Assembly (NCBI RefSeq): GCF_023272795.1
Contig: NZ_CP096829.1
Location: forward strand, 3,658,001 to 3,722,000
Direction of reading: 5' to 3'
DNA from: Flavobacterium humidisoli
GTDB taxonomy: Bacteria > Bacteroidota > Bacteroidia > Flavobacteriales > Flavobacteriaceae
Length of the DNA stretch: 64,000 nt
Positions 32,175 to 39,881 of the stretch are shown piece after piece. Under the pieces are notes generated by a model. The model saw only the letters and a list, made by a program, of their open reading frames with translations, did no database searches and had not been told where the DNA came from. The first letter of the stretch is position 1. Each line of letters opens with the position of its first letter. The position numbers were made by a program, and so were the translations under genes.

Positions 32175-34223
32175 ATGTATAATTTGAAGAAAACTTTATT
32201 TTCTATTTTTTTAGTACTTGTTCCTTTTTTGCTTCATTCTCAAGCAGTGACTGATAGTTCACGGGTTTTAAAAGAAGTGGTTTTAAAAGGAAAACCATAT
32301 CAGGAAGTGATTCCCGTACAAAGTCTTTTGGGCGTTCTGCTCGAGAATTTGGCGACTCACAATGTCGCAGATGCGCTTCGTTATTTTGCAGGAACCCAAA
32401 TTAAAGATTATGGCGGAGTTGGCGGACTTAAAACGGTTGACGTTCGTAATATGGGAACGCATCATGTTGGTGTTTTTTACGACGGAATTCAGCTTGGAAA
32501 TGCGCAAAATGGCGTAACCAATCTAGGAAAATATTCGCTTGACGACATGGAATCTTTGACGATGTATAACGGTCAGAAAAGTGAAATTTTTCAGTCGGCT
32601 AAAGATTTTGCTTCTGCTTCTGCGATTTATTTGCGAACCAAACGACCTGCTTTTTCGGGCAATAAGAAAACAAATCTTCTGGTTCGTTACAAAACAATGT
32701 CTATTGATTATCATGATCCTTCTTTTAGATGGGAACAAAAACTGAGCGATAAAGTCAGCTTGAGTGTAAGCTCAGAATACATCAAATCAAACGGGCAGTA
32801 TAAATTTAGGTATAAAAGAAAAAATCAAGACGGTAGCATTGCATACGATACCACAGCAACGCGATGGAACAGCGATATTGAAGCCTTTCGATTTGAATCG
32901 GGTTTGTTCGGAAAAATAAATAAAGGAACTTGGGACGCCAAAGTGTATTATTACGATTCTGAAAGAGGCGCTCCTGGTGCCATTGTAGAAAATAAGTTTC
33001 GAGATGGTTTTCGTCAATTTGACAAGAATTTTTTCTCTCAAGCTTCCTTAATGAAAGACGTTTCTGAAAAGTATAAATTTCAGCTAAAAGGCAAATTTGC
33101 TTATGATTACACCCATTATATTGCACGAGATACTACCAATGTTTTAGGAGAAACGGTAACGGAAGGCGTGCAATCTAATGATAGCTATTATCAGCAAGAA
33201 GCCTATTTTTCTGCGGTCAATATGTACAGCATTTTACCCACTTGGGATGTTTCGCTATCAACCGATTTTCAATACAATAAGCTAAATGCAACTAGAAGAG
33301 GCATTCAGACACAATTTTCTTTTCCGCACCGTTATACTGCACTAGTTTCTCTTGCGACTTCTTATCGATATGAAGGTTTTAAAATTTTAGGAAATGTACT
33401 CGCAACTCGCGTTATCGAAGAAGTGAAGTACAATGCCAAAGCACCCAACAAAACCGAATTTACTCCCGCTATATTTCTAGGTTATACGCCGTTTAAGAAA
33501 TACGATTTCAATTTAAGAGCTTTCGCTAAACGAATTTTCAGAATGCCAACTTTCAATGATCTGTATTATACAATGATAGGTTCGAGCACTTTGAGGCCAG
33601 AATATATGAATCAGTACGATGTTGGTTTTACGTATAATTTCCCCGTAAGGGAAAGCTTTTTTGATAAATTTTCTTTTCAGGCAGATGCTTATTATACCAA
33701 TACAAAAGATAAAATTATTGCTGCTCCAACAGGAAATCTGTTCCGTTGGATGATGACCAATATCGGGCAGGTAAAAGGAAAAGGAATCGAAACGGTGCTG
33801 AATATGGTAACTCATATTGAGAAAGTAAATCTAACTGCAAACTTGACTTATACGTATTCTCAAAGTCAGGATTTTACAAAGTTTGTTGGTTTAGAGATGT
33901 CTTCTTATGGAGATCAAATTCCGTATACGCCTTGGCACAGCGGATCTGGAATTTTGAATGCTGGTTATGAATCTTGGAATTTTAATTACAGTTTTATTTA
34001 TGTCGGAAAACGCTACAACGGAAATGTCAATAACATTAAAGTAAATGAAGTTCAGCCTTGGTATACACACGATTTGGCGGTTCAAAAATCTTTCACATTC
34101 AAGAATTACAAATTGAACGGAACGATAGAAGTCAACAATGCTTTCAACCAGCAGTATGAAGTGATTTACAATTATCCGATGCCAGGAAGAACATTCAAGT
34201 TTATAATCAGTTTTGAGTTATGA
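32175..34223 (+). CDS. btuB: TonB-dependent receptor, BtuB-like (cobalamin uptake)
   Basis: 682 residues from the ATG at 32175 (a GTG lies one codon earlier). Signal peptide to about LLHSQ (23). The plug domain (about 30-155) holds VADALRYFAGTQIKDYGGVGGLKTVDVRNMGTHHVGVFYDG in parts, with the classical DVRGM/PVYVDG-like turns. A 22-strand type barrel follows, closing with a C-terminal phenylalanine-rich strand (TFKFIISFEL). There is no CarboxypepD_reg extension, so it is not a SusC type. The B12 riboswitch in front fixes the substrate class as a corrinoid. It overlaps the BtuG-like gene by four bases. Confidence 0.92.
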   Translation: MYNLKKTLFSIFLVLVPFLLHSQAVTDSSRVLKEVVLKGKPYQEVIPVQSLLGVLLENLATHNVADALRYFAGTQIKDYGGVGGLKTVDVRNMGTHHVGVFYDGIQLGNAQNGVTNLGKYSLDDMESLTMYNGQKSEIFQSAKDFASASAIYLRTKRPAFSGNKKTNLLVRYKTMSIDYHDPSFRWEQKLSDKVSLSVSSEYIKSNGQYKFRYKRKNQDGSIAYDTTATRWNSDIEAFRFESGLFGKINKGTWDAKVYYYDSERGAPGAIVENKFRDGFRQFDKNFFSQASLMKDVSEKYKFQLKGKFAYDYTHYIARDTTNVLGETVTEGVQSNDSYYQQEAYFSAVNMYSILPTWDVSLSTDFQYNKLNATRRGIQTQFSFPHRYTALVSLATSYRYEGFKILGNVLATRVIEEVKYNAKAPNKTEFTPAIFLGYTPFKKYDFNLRAFAKRIFRMPTFNDLYYTMIGSSTLRPEYMNQYDVGFTYNFPVRESFFDKFSFQADAYYTNTKDKIIAAPTGNLFRWMMTNIGQVKGKGIETVLNMVTHIEKVNLTANLTYTYSQSQDFTKFVGLEMSSYGDQIPYTPWHSGSGILNAGYESWNFNYSFIYVGKRYNGNVNNIKVNEVQPWYTHDLAVQKSFTFKNYKLNGTIEVNNAFNQQYEVIYNYPMPGRTFKFIISFEL

Positions 34224-35365
34224 AAAAGAGCATTTTAAAAATAGTATTCAGTTTAAGTATTGCCGTTTTTTTAGTTTCCTGCAGAGAAGACGAAACCATA
34301 TTTCTTTCTTCGGATGTGAGTGTTGCTGCGCCAAGAAGCGATGGCAATATTGAAGGCTTTTATCTTCTAAACGAAGGAAATATGGGAATGAACCGTGCGA
34401 GTTTGGATGTTTTTAACTACAGAACAGGAAATTACACTACAGATGTATATTCAGAACGAAATCCTTCGGTTGTAAAAGAATTGGGAGATGTTGGAAATGA
34501 CATTAAAATCTACGGAAATAAAGTTTATGCGGTCATTAATTGTTCTAACAAAGTGGAAGTTTTAGAAAAATGGACGGCAAAACGCATCAAAAAAATAGAC
34601 ATTCCAAATTGCCGTTATGTTGCTTTTTATAAGGGCAAAGCGTATGTGAGTTCGTACTCTGGGCCTGTTGCCATAAATCCGAATGCCGAAATTGGTTTTG
34701 TGGCTGAAATTGACACCACTTCATTAGAAATAAAAAGAAAAGTAACGGTTGGTTATCAGCCCGAACAAATGGTCGTTCATAACGGAAAATTGTATGTGGC
34801 CAATTCTGGCGGTTATAGAGTTCCAAATTATGACAGAACGGTTTCTGTAATTGATCTGGAAACGTTTACAGAGATTAAAAAAATCGATGTTGGAATCAAT
34901 TTATACAGCATGCAGATTGACAGTCGCGGCGATATTTATGTGAGTTCGCGAGGCGATTATTACAACACACCGTCCAATCTTTTTATTATTGATACGCAGA
35001 CAGATGAAAAGAAAATGCAACTCGATATCCCGGTTTCTGGAACTTGTCTCGTTAACGATTTATTGTATTACTATAGTGTTTCTTGGAGTTATCTAACGGG
35101 AACAAATAAAGTGAGTTACGGAATTTTAGATACCAAAACTAAAAAAGTAATTACAAACCAAATTATTACAGACGGAACCGACAAGCAAATCATGATTCCG
35201 TATGGTCTTCAAGTCAATCCAGAAACCAAAGAAATCTACATTACCGACGCTCAAAACTATGTAGTAACGGGTTATATCTACTGTTTTACGCCCGATGGAA
35301 AATTAAAATGGAAAACAACCGCTGGAAATATTCCCGCTCATATTGCTTTTATAACTAAAAATTAA
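34220..35365 (+). CDS. BtuG-like surface lipoprotein, YncE-type beta-propeller
   Basis: 381 residues. The lipoprotein signal ends LVSC (C21) and is followed by acidic REDE, in line with surface-export signals of Bacteroidota lipoproteins. The body is a propeller of YncE/DUF5074 type: repeated blades such as YGNKVYAVINCSNKVEVL, VVHNGKLYVANSGG and INLYSMQIDSRGDIYVSS. In Bacteroides thetaiotaomicron, BtuG lipoproteins with this fold cap BtuB and bind cobalamin very tightly. Gene order (directly after btuB with an ATGA overlap) and the riboswitch support the same role here. Surface location is inferred. Confidence 0.88.
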   Translation: MKKSILKIVFSLSIAVFLVSCREDETIFLSSDVSVAAPRSDGNIEGFYLLNEGNMGMNRASLDVFNYRTGNYTTDVYSERNPSVVKELGDVGNDIKIYGNKVYAVINCSNKVEVLEKWTAKRIKKIDIPNCRYVAFYKGKAYVSSYSGPVAINPNAEIGFVAEIDTTSLEIKRKVTVGYQPEQMVVHNGKLYVANSGGYRVPNYDRTVSVIDLETFTEIKKIDVGINLYSMQIDSRGDIYVSSRGDYYNTPSNLFIIDTQTDEKKMQLDIPVSGTCLVNDLLYYYSVSWSYLTGTNKVSYGILDTKTKKVITNQIITDGTDKQIMIPYGLQVNPETKEIYITDAQNYVVTGYIYCFTPDGKLKWKTTAGNIPAHIAFITKN

Positions 35366-35368
35366 AAA

Positions 35369-36565
35369 ATGTTGAACAAAAAACTTTTCAAAATCGCTTT
35401 GTTTTCAATTCTCTTTTTGGGATTTGTTGCCTGCGATAAAGACAATGAAGAAGATTTGCTTCCTGCAGAAATTCTGAAAGAATCGTATACAATTGACCGC
35501 TTTAAAGTGCTGAATATTGCAACAGCTCTTCCAATTACTGCAAAATTGACTTGGAGTATCAATGATTCTATTATTTCAGAAAATGCAGATTTAGATTTTA
35601 TTAGCCCTTTTCAAAAAAATTATCCGCTGACTTTAAAAGTAGAAATTAATGGAGAATCAAAAATTTACACTTCTTCAATTAATGTGATAAAAGAAACTGG
35701 AACTTACAGCAGATATATTTCTAATGTGCTTGATTTTCGTCCTGCAGTTGGTCAGTTTACTAATGAAATTCCGCAATATGTAACGGGAAATACAGAGGCC
35801 AACATTATTGCTGCTGCGAAAAAAGCAATTGTTGGTTCAAATACGTCTATGATTTCGCTTGGCGGTTTTGGCGGTTATGTAGTTTTTGGTTTCGATCATA
35901 CTATTCCGAATAGGGATGGTCGTGATTTTAAGATTTTAGGAAATGCTTTTTGGGGAAATGAAGCCAATGAAGCACGCGCAGGATCTTGCGAGCCAGGTAT
36001 TATTATGGTGGCTTATGACAAAAATAAAAACGGCAAACCAGATGACGACGAATGGTATGAAATTGCTGGAAGCGAATACTTTAAAAGCACTACAATAAAA
36101 AACTACGAGATCACTTATTTTAAACCAGATGTTAATAAGGAACCTATGACAGGAAATGAATTTTGGCAATTTGATACAGAATATATTAAATGGCAGGACA
36201 ATGCTGGGCAATCGGGTTATAAAGTACAAAACGTATTTCATAACCAAAGTTATTATCCGCTTTGGATTGCCGATGCTTCTTATACTTTGAAAGGAACCAA
36301 AATAGCAGATAATTTCTACGATCAAAGTGGTGAAGGTTCGTATTGGGTCGGCAAATCTTTTGAATTTGGTTACGCTGATAATGCACCCAATAACGATGAA
36401 GCTTCAAATATTGACATTTCTTGGGCAGTAGATAAAAACGGAAAATATGTCAAACTTCCAGGAATTGATTTCGTAAAAGTTTACACGGCAATTAATCAGG
36501 AAGCAGGCTGGCTTGGAGAAGTTTCTACAGAAGTTTCAGGCGCTTACGATTTACATCTTAATTAA
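35369..36565 (+). CDS. Surface lipoprotein of the B12 locus with PKD-like domain
   Basis: 398 residues. Lipobox GFVAC (C22), followed by strongly acidic DKDNEED, fits export to the cell surface. A PKD/Ig-like domain spans about 30-110. The main domain (about 120-398) has LGGFGGYVVFGFDHTI, NAFWGNEANEARAGSCEPGIIMV and a calcium-loop-like DKNKNGKPDDDEW near residue 215. I recognise the type as a cell-surface protein found beside BtuB/BtuG genes. It could be an additional corrinoid-binding protein, comparable in idea to BtuH of Bacteroides, but homology to BtuH cannot be judged here. It starts three bases after the BtuG-like gene. Confidence 0.75.
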   Translation: MLNKKLFKIALFSILFLGFVACDKDNEEDLLPAEILKESYTIDRFKVLNIATALPITAKLTWSINDSIISENADLDFISPFQKNYPLTLKVEINGESKIYTSSINVIKETGTYSRYISNVLDFRPAVGQFTNEIPQYVTGNTEANIIAAAKKAIVGSNTSMISLGGFGGYVVFGFDHTIPNRDGRDFKILGNAFWGNEANEARAGSCEPGIIMVAYDKNKNGKPDDDEWYEIAGSEYFKSTTIKNYEITYFKPDVNKEPMTGNEFWQFDTEYIKWQDNAGQSGYKVQNVFHNQSYYPLWIADASYTLKGTKIADNFYDQSGEGSYWVGKSFEFGYADNAPNNDEASNIDISWAVDKNGKYVKLPGIDFVKVYTAINQEAGWLGEVSTEVSGAYDLHLN

Positions 36566-36590
36566 CACAACATTTAAAAATTAATAAATT

Positions 36591-38870
36591 ATGAGGAAAA
36601 ATTACTTTATAGTAATCCTGTTATTTTTTGCATTTCTAACCAATGCGCAAATAACAATTCAAGGCGTTCCTAGAAATGATGTTAAATCAAAAACAGTAAC
36701 GCAAAAGCAAGTAACGGCAAAAAGCGCCAATTCGACCACTTTTTCAGATATTCAATTTTGGGTTGGAAGTGGAGTTAATCAGGCTGCATTTGTGGTGCAG
36801 TGGAATGACGGTAAAACTTCTGATGCCTTAGTTTGGGGTTTTAAATGGGACGGAACTGCAACAGGAGAAGACATGATTAAAGCTATTGCAAAAGCTGATC
36901 CACGTTTCTTTGCTTTACTCAGACAAGGTACTCAGTATGGATCTGCAATTGGCGGATTTGGTTTCGATTTGAACGGAACGGGCACAAACGGACTTTATAA
37001 AGATGGAAATAAAATGTATCCATATTATCCTTTCGATGGTCTTATTAATACTAGCGAATACGATTTTGATTCTTATACGGGCATTGATGCCGATGATCAC
37101 TGGCAGTCAGGATGGATGGTAGGATATTGGTCATACTGGGTTAAAGATCCTGTAGATGAAGGTTATAATTATTCTGGTGTTGGAGCTTCTACTCGCGAAT
37201 TGCAGAATGGTTCTTGGGATGTCTGGAATTTTAATCCAAATATGGAAATGTTTGATATTGCAACGACTTTTACTCCAGTTGCTCCTTATTCTAAAACAAT
37301 AGATTTTAGCAAAGGCTATTTTATTGTAAATGAAGATTGGTTTGGGCACGTTAACGGATCTGTAAATTTTGTTGATAATAACGGAAACATTAATTATCGG
37401 GTTTATAGTGAAGCCAATAACAACAATTCTTTTGGCGCAACTACGCAATATGGAACTATTTACGGAGATAAATTTTACTTTGTCTCTAAACAGGCTAAAG
37501 ATGGTGGAGATACACAATATATTGCTGGCGGAAGATTGGTTGTTGCCGATGCTTTAACGATGAAAAAAATAGCTTCGTTTGATGATATTGGAGGAGGAGA
37601 CGGTCGCTCTTTTATTGGTGTTGATGAGAAAACGGGTTACATAGGCGCTTCTAATGGTATTTTTCTGTTTGATATTGCTAATATGAAAGTTGGGAGCATG
37701 GTACCAGGAACAGGAGGAGGAAGTCAGTATTTAGGACAAATCGGAAATATGATTCGTACTTCGCAATATGTTTTTGCTGTAAAACAGAGTACAGGAATTT
37801 TGGTTATTGATCCTAAAACGAATACTGTTGTAAAAACTATTGCAGGTGCATTCCATTCGGTTACACAGGCCAAAGACGGAAGCGTTTGGGGAATTCAGAA
37901 TCAGAAATTGCTAAATATTGACACACTGACTTTTACAACAACAGAATACCCGATTCCAACCACTAAATATTTAGGTTCTTGGGGAGCTTGGAATGCAGGA
38001 AGTTTTACTTACAGCAACAAAGAGAATGCTTTGTATTGGAATAATAACGTAAGTAGTTATGTGTCTGGAGCTCAAATTGTAAGGTTTGATATTGCAACAA
38101 AAACATTCAATGAAAATTTCGCTACACTTCCTGGACAAACAGGAACGTACAAGCAGATTGTATATGGTGCAGGATTGCGTATTGATCCAGTTTCAGGAAA
38201 CTTAATTGTGAACACAACAGAAAGCGGATTTGGAGCGCATTATCAGAAAAACTGGGTTCATACTTACAATAATACAGGACAGTTAATTGATACTAAAACT
38301 CTAAACGATTATTATTGGTTTCCTGCAATGACTGTATTTCCTGATAATGCTTCGCCAGTTTTAAACTCCATTTTGCCTTCGCAAGTTTCAGTGGTAAATC
38401 CGATAATTATCGATTTGAAAACGGTGGTTTCAGATGAAGACAATATTTCGGCAGCAATTGTAAAAACAATAAAATCAAACAGTGATGAAAATATTGTTTT
38501 AGCAGCAATTAATGCCAATGAAGAATTGGTTTTAACGCCGAAGAATAATGGAACTGCAACTGTTGTAATTAGTTTTAATTCTAATGGAAAAGTAGTTGAA
38601 AAATCGATTTTAGTTAATACATCGACTTTAGGAAGAGATGAATTCACAAAAGTGCAATTGTCTATTTATCCAAATCCAGTTTCAGATTATCTGAATATCA
38701 GTAGTGAAGATGAAGTTACTGATGTTGTAATTTATGATGTGAATGGAAGAACCATTAATACTAGAATTAATAACAATCAAATAGATGTAAGTAATTTTGC
38801 CCCAGGTTTTTATATTATCAATATTTCAACTGAAAAAGCGAAGTATACACAGAAATTTATTAAAAGATAA
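36591..38870 (+). CDS. T9SS-secreted propeller protein of the B12 locus
   Basis: 759 residues. Signal peptide to TNAQ (20). An N-terminal domain (about 45-215) carries NQAAFVVQWNDGKTSDALVW and GEDMIKAIAKADPRF. A DUF5074/YncE-like propeller follows (about 230-580, blades such as YGDKFYFVSKQ and RTSQYVFAVKQSTGILVID). A cadherin/Ig-like domain lies at about 585-680, and the T9SS type A sorting domain closes the protein (688-759, LSIYPNPVSDYLNIS, ending FIKR). It is therefore secreted through the outer membrane and probably anchored. As last gene of the riboswitch operon it is a candidate extra corrinoid-capture protein. Substrate binding is not shown by the sequence. Confidence 0.83.
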   Translation: MRKNYFIVILLFFAFLTNAQITIQGVPRNDVKSKTVTQKQVTAKSANSTTFSDIQFWVGSGVNQAAFVVQWNDGKTSDALVWGFKWDGTATGEDMIKAIAKADPRFFALLRQGTQYGSAIGGFGFDLNGTGTNGLYKDGNKMYPYYPFDGLINTSEYDFDSYTGIDADDHWQSGWMVGYWSYWVKDPVDEGYNYSGVGASTRELQNGSWDVWNFNPNMEMFDIATTFTPVAPYSKTIDFSKGYFIVNEDWFGHVNGSVNFVDNNGNINYRVYSEANNNNSFGATTQYGTIYGDKFYFVSKQAKDGGDTQYIAGGRLVVADALTMKKIASFDDIGGGDGRSFIGVDEKTGYIGASNGIFLFDIANMKVGSMVPGTGGGSQYLGQIGNMIRTSQYVFAVKQSTGILVIDPKTNTVVKTIAGAFHSVTQAKDGSVWGIQNQKLLNIDTLTFTTTEYPIPTTKYLGSWGAWNAGSFTYSNKENALYWNNNVSSYVSGAQIVRFDIATKTFNENFATLPGQTGTYKQIVYGAGLRIDPVSGNLIVNTTESGFGAHYQKNWVHTYNNTGQLIDTKTLNDYYWFPAMTVFPDNASPVLNSILPSQVSVVNPIIIDLKTVVSDEDNISAAIVKTIKSNSDENIVLAAINANEELVLTPKNNGTATVVISFNSNGKVVEKSILVNTSTLGRDEFTKVQLSIYPNPVSDYLNISSEDEVTDVVIYDVNGRTINTRINNNQIDVSNFAPGFYIINISTEKAKYTQKFIKR

Positions 38871-38893
38871 AATTTAAAATTTTAACAATTGAG

Positions 38894-38921
38894 GCTGTCA
38901 CCAAAGTGACAGCTTTTTTTT
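38894..38921 (+). terminator. Terminator of the B12 operon
   Basis: GCTGTCAC (38894-38901) and GTGACAGC (38906-38913) form a perfect stem with a four-base loop, followed by eight T. Confidence 0.92.
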
Positions 38922-38932
38922 GTAATATTCCT

Positions 38933-39115
38933 TATCAACAACATATTTATAGCAAAGAAGTATAACCAATGGTTGAAACCATTGGAAAGTAAAGTAACAC
39001 CGAGCATAATACGTTTCTATTTTAATGCTTCGGAGAAGCAAAATAGTTATAGCAAATAGAATTACCAGAGAAAAACGTTCCAGAGGAGCGAAACATCGGT
39101 AGGAATAATATATCG
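38933..39115. repeat. Hairpin-rich dispersed intergenic repeat (REP-like)
   Basis: Three hairpins lie in a row: CCAATGGTTGAAACCATTGG (38966-38985), the stem CTATTTT...TGCTTC-GGA-GAAGCA...AATAG (39018-39046), and CGTTCC-AGA-GGAGCG (39076-39090). It has no coding potential. I recall similarly worded elements between genes in other Flavobacterium genomes. Related wording is seen at 26990-27090. Confidence 0.6.
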
Positions 39116-39155
39116 GTTGTAATCATTATATTTACAATACAAAATTCCGAACATT

Positions 39156-39794
39156 ATGAAAGCATTGGTAATTGGAGCCACGGGCGCGACAGGAAAAGAG
39201 TTGGTTAATCTGCTTTTAGAAAGTACTGATTATTCAGAAGTTTCAATTTTTGTGCGACGTCCAACAGGAAAATCACATTCAAAGTTGACAGAACACGTTG
39301 TTGATTTTTCAGATATAAATTCGTTTCAGGAATTAATTGCGGGCGATGTTCTTTTTTCTTGCCTCGGAACAACTTTAAAAGATGCGGGCTCAAAAGAAAA
39401 ACAATGGAAAATCGATTATGATATTCCGGCTGAATTTGCTTCTGCCGCAAAACAAAACCATGTAAATTCTTTGGTCTTGGTTTCCTCTTATGGAGCTTCG
39501 GCAAAAAGCAACGTATATTATTCGATGATGAAAGGAAAACTAGAAGATTATCTACAGGAGCTTCATTTTCCGCAATACATCATTTTCAGACCTGGACCTT
39601 TAATTCGAGAAAATACAGATCGCTTAGGAGAAAAGATTTCAGTAAAAGTTATAAAATTCTTCAACGCTATCGGACTTTTTAAAAACCTGAAGCCAATTAC
39701 AACCGCATTTTTAGCTCAAAAATTAGTAAAAGCACCAAAAGTACTTTCATCTGGAAATACGACACTTGAGCTTAATAGAATTATTGGTTTATAA
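39156..39794 (+). CDS. Atypical short-chain dehydrogenase, HTATIP2/TIP30-like
   Basis: 212 residues. N-terminal NAD(P)-binding motif VIGATGATGKELV (5-17), strand RRPT typical of NADP binding, the YYSMMKGKLE helix with a YxxxK pair, and LVLVSSYGA for the catalytic serine region. These fit the atypical SDR group that includes TIP30/HTATIP2 and yeast Fmp52. The catalytic function is not known for most bacterial members. It stands alone on the plus strand, convergent with the antiporter. Confidence 0.82.
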   Translation: MKALVIGATGATGKELVNLLLESTDYSEVSIFVRRPTGKSHSKLTEHVVDFSDINSFQELIAGDVLFSCLGTTLKDAGSKEKQWKIDYDIPAEFASAAKQNHVNSLVLVSSYGASAKSNVYYSMMKGKLEDYLQELHFPQYIIFRPGPLIRENTDRLGEKISVKVIKFFNAIGLFKNLKPITTAFLAQKLVKAPKVLSSGNTTLELNRIIGL

Positions 39795-39862
39795 GTGAAA
39801 AGTGAAAAGTGAAATGTAAGATGTGAAAGTAATGCTTTATATTTTACTTTTCACATCTTACA
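39793..39862. repeat. GTGAAAAGTG repeat with near-perfect inverted arms
   Basis: Copies of AAGTGAAA follow the stop codon. Then GTAAGATGTGAAAG (39817-39830) pairs with CTTTTCACATCTTAC (39848-39862) with one extra base. It can act as a bidirectional terminator between the two convergent genes and matches the repeat at 1099-1186 in wording. Confidence 0.6.
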
Positions 39863-39881
39863 CTTAACAATTAGCAAAACA

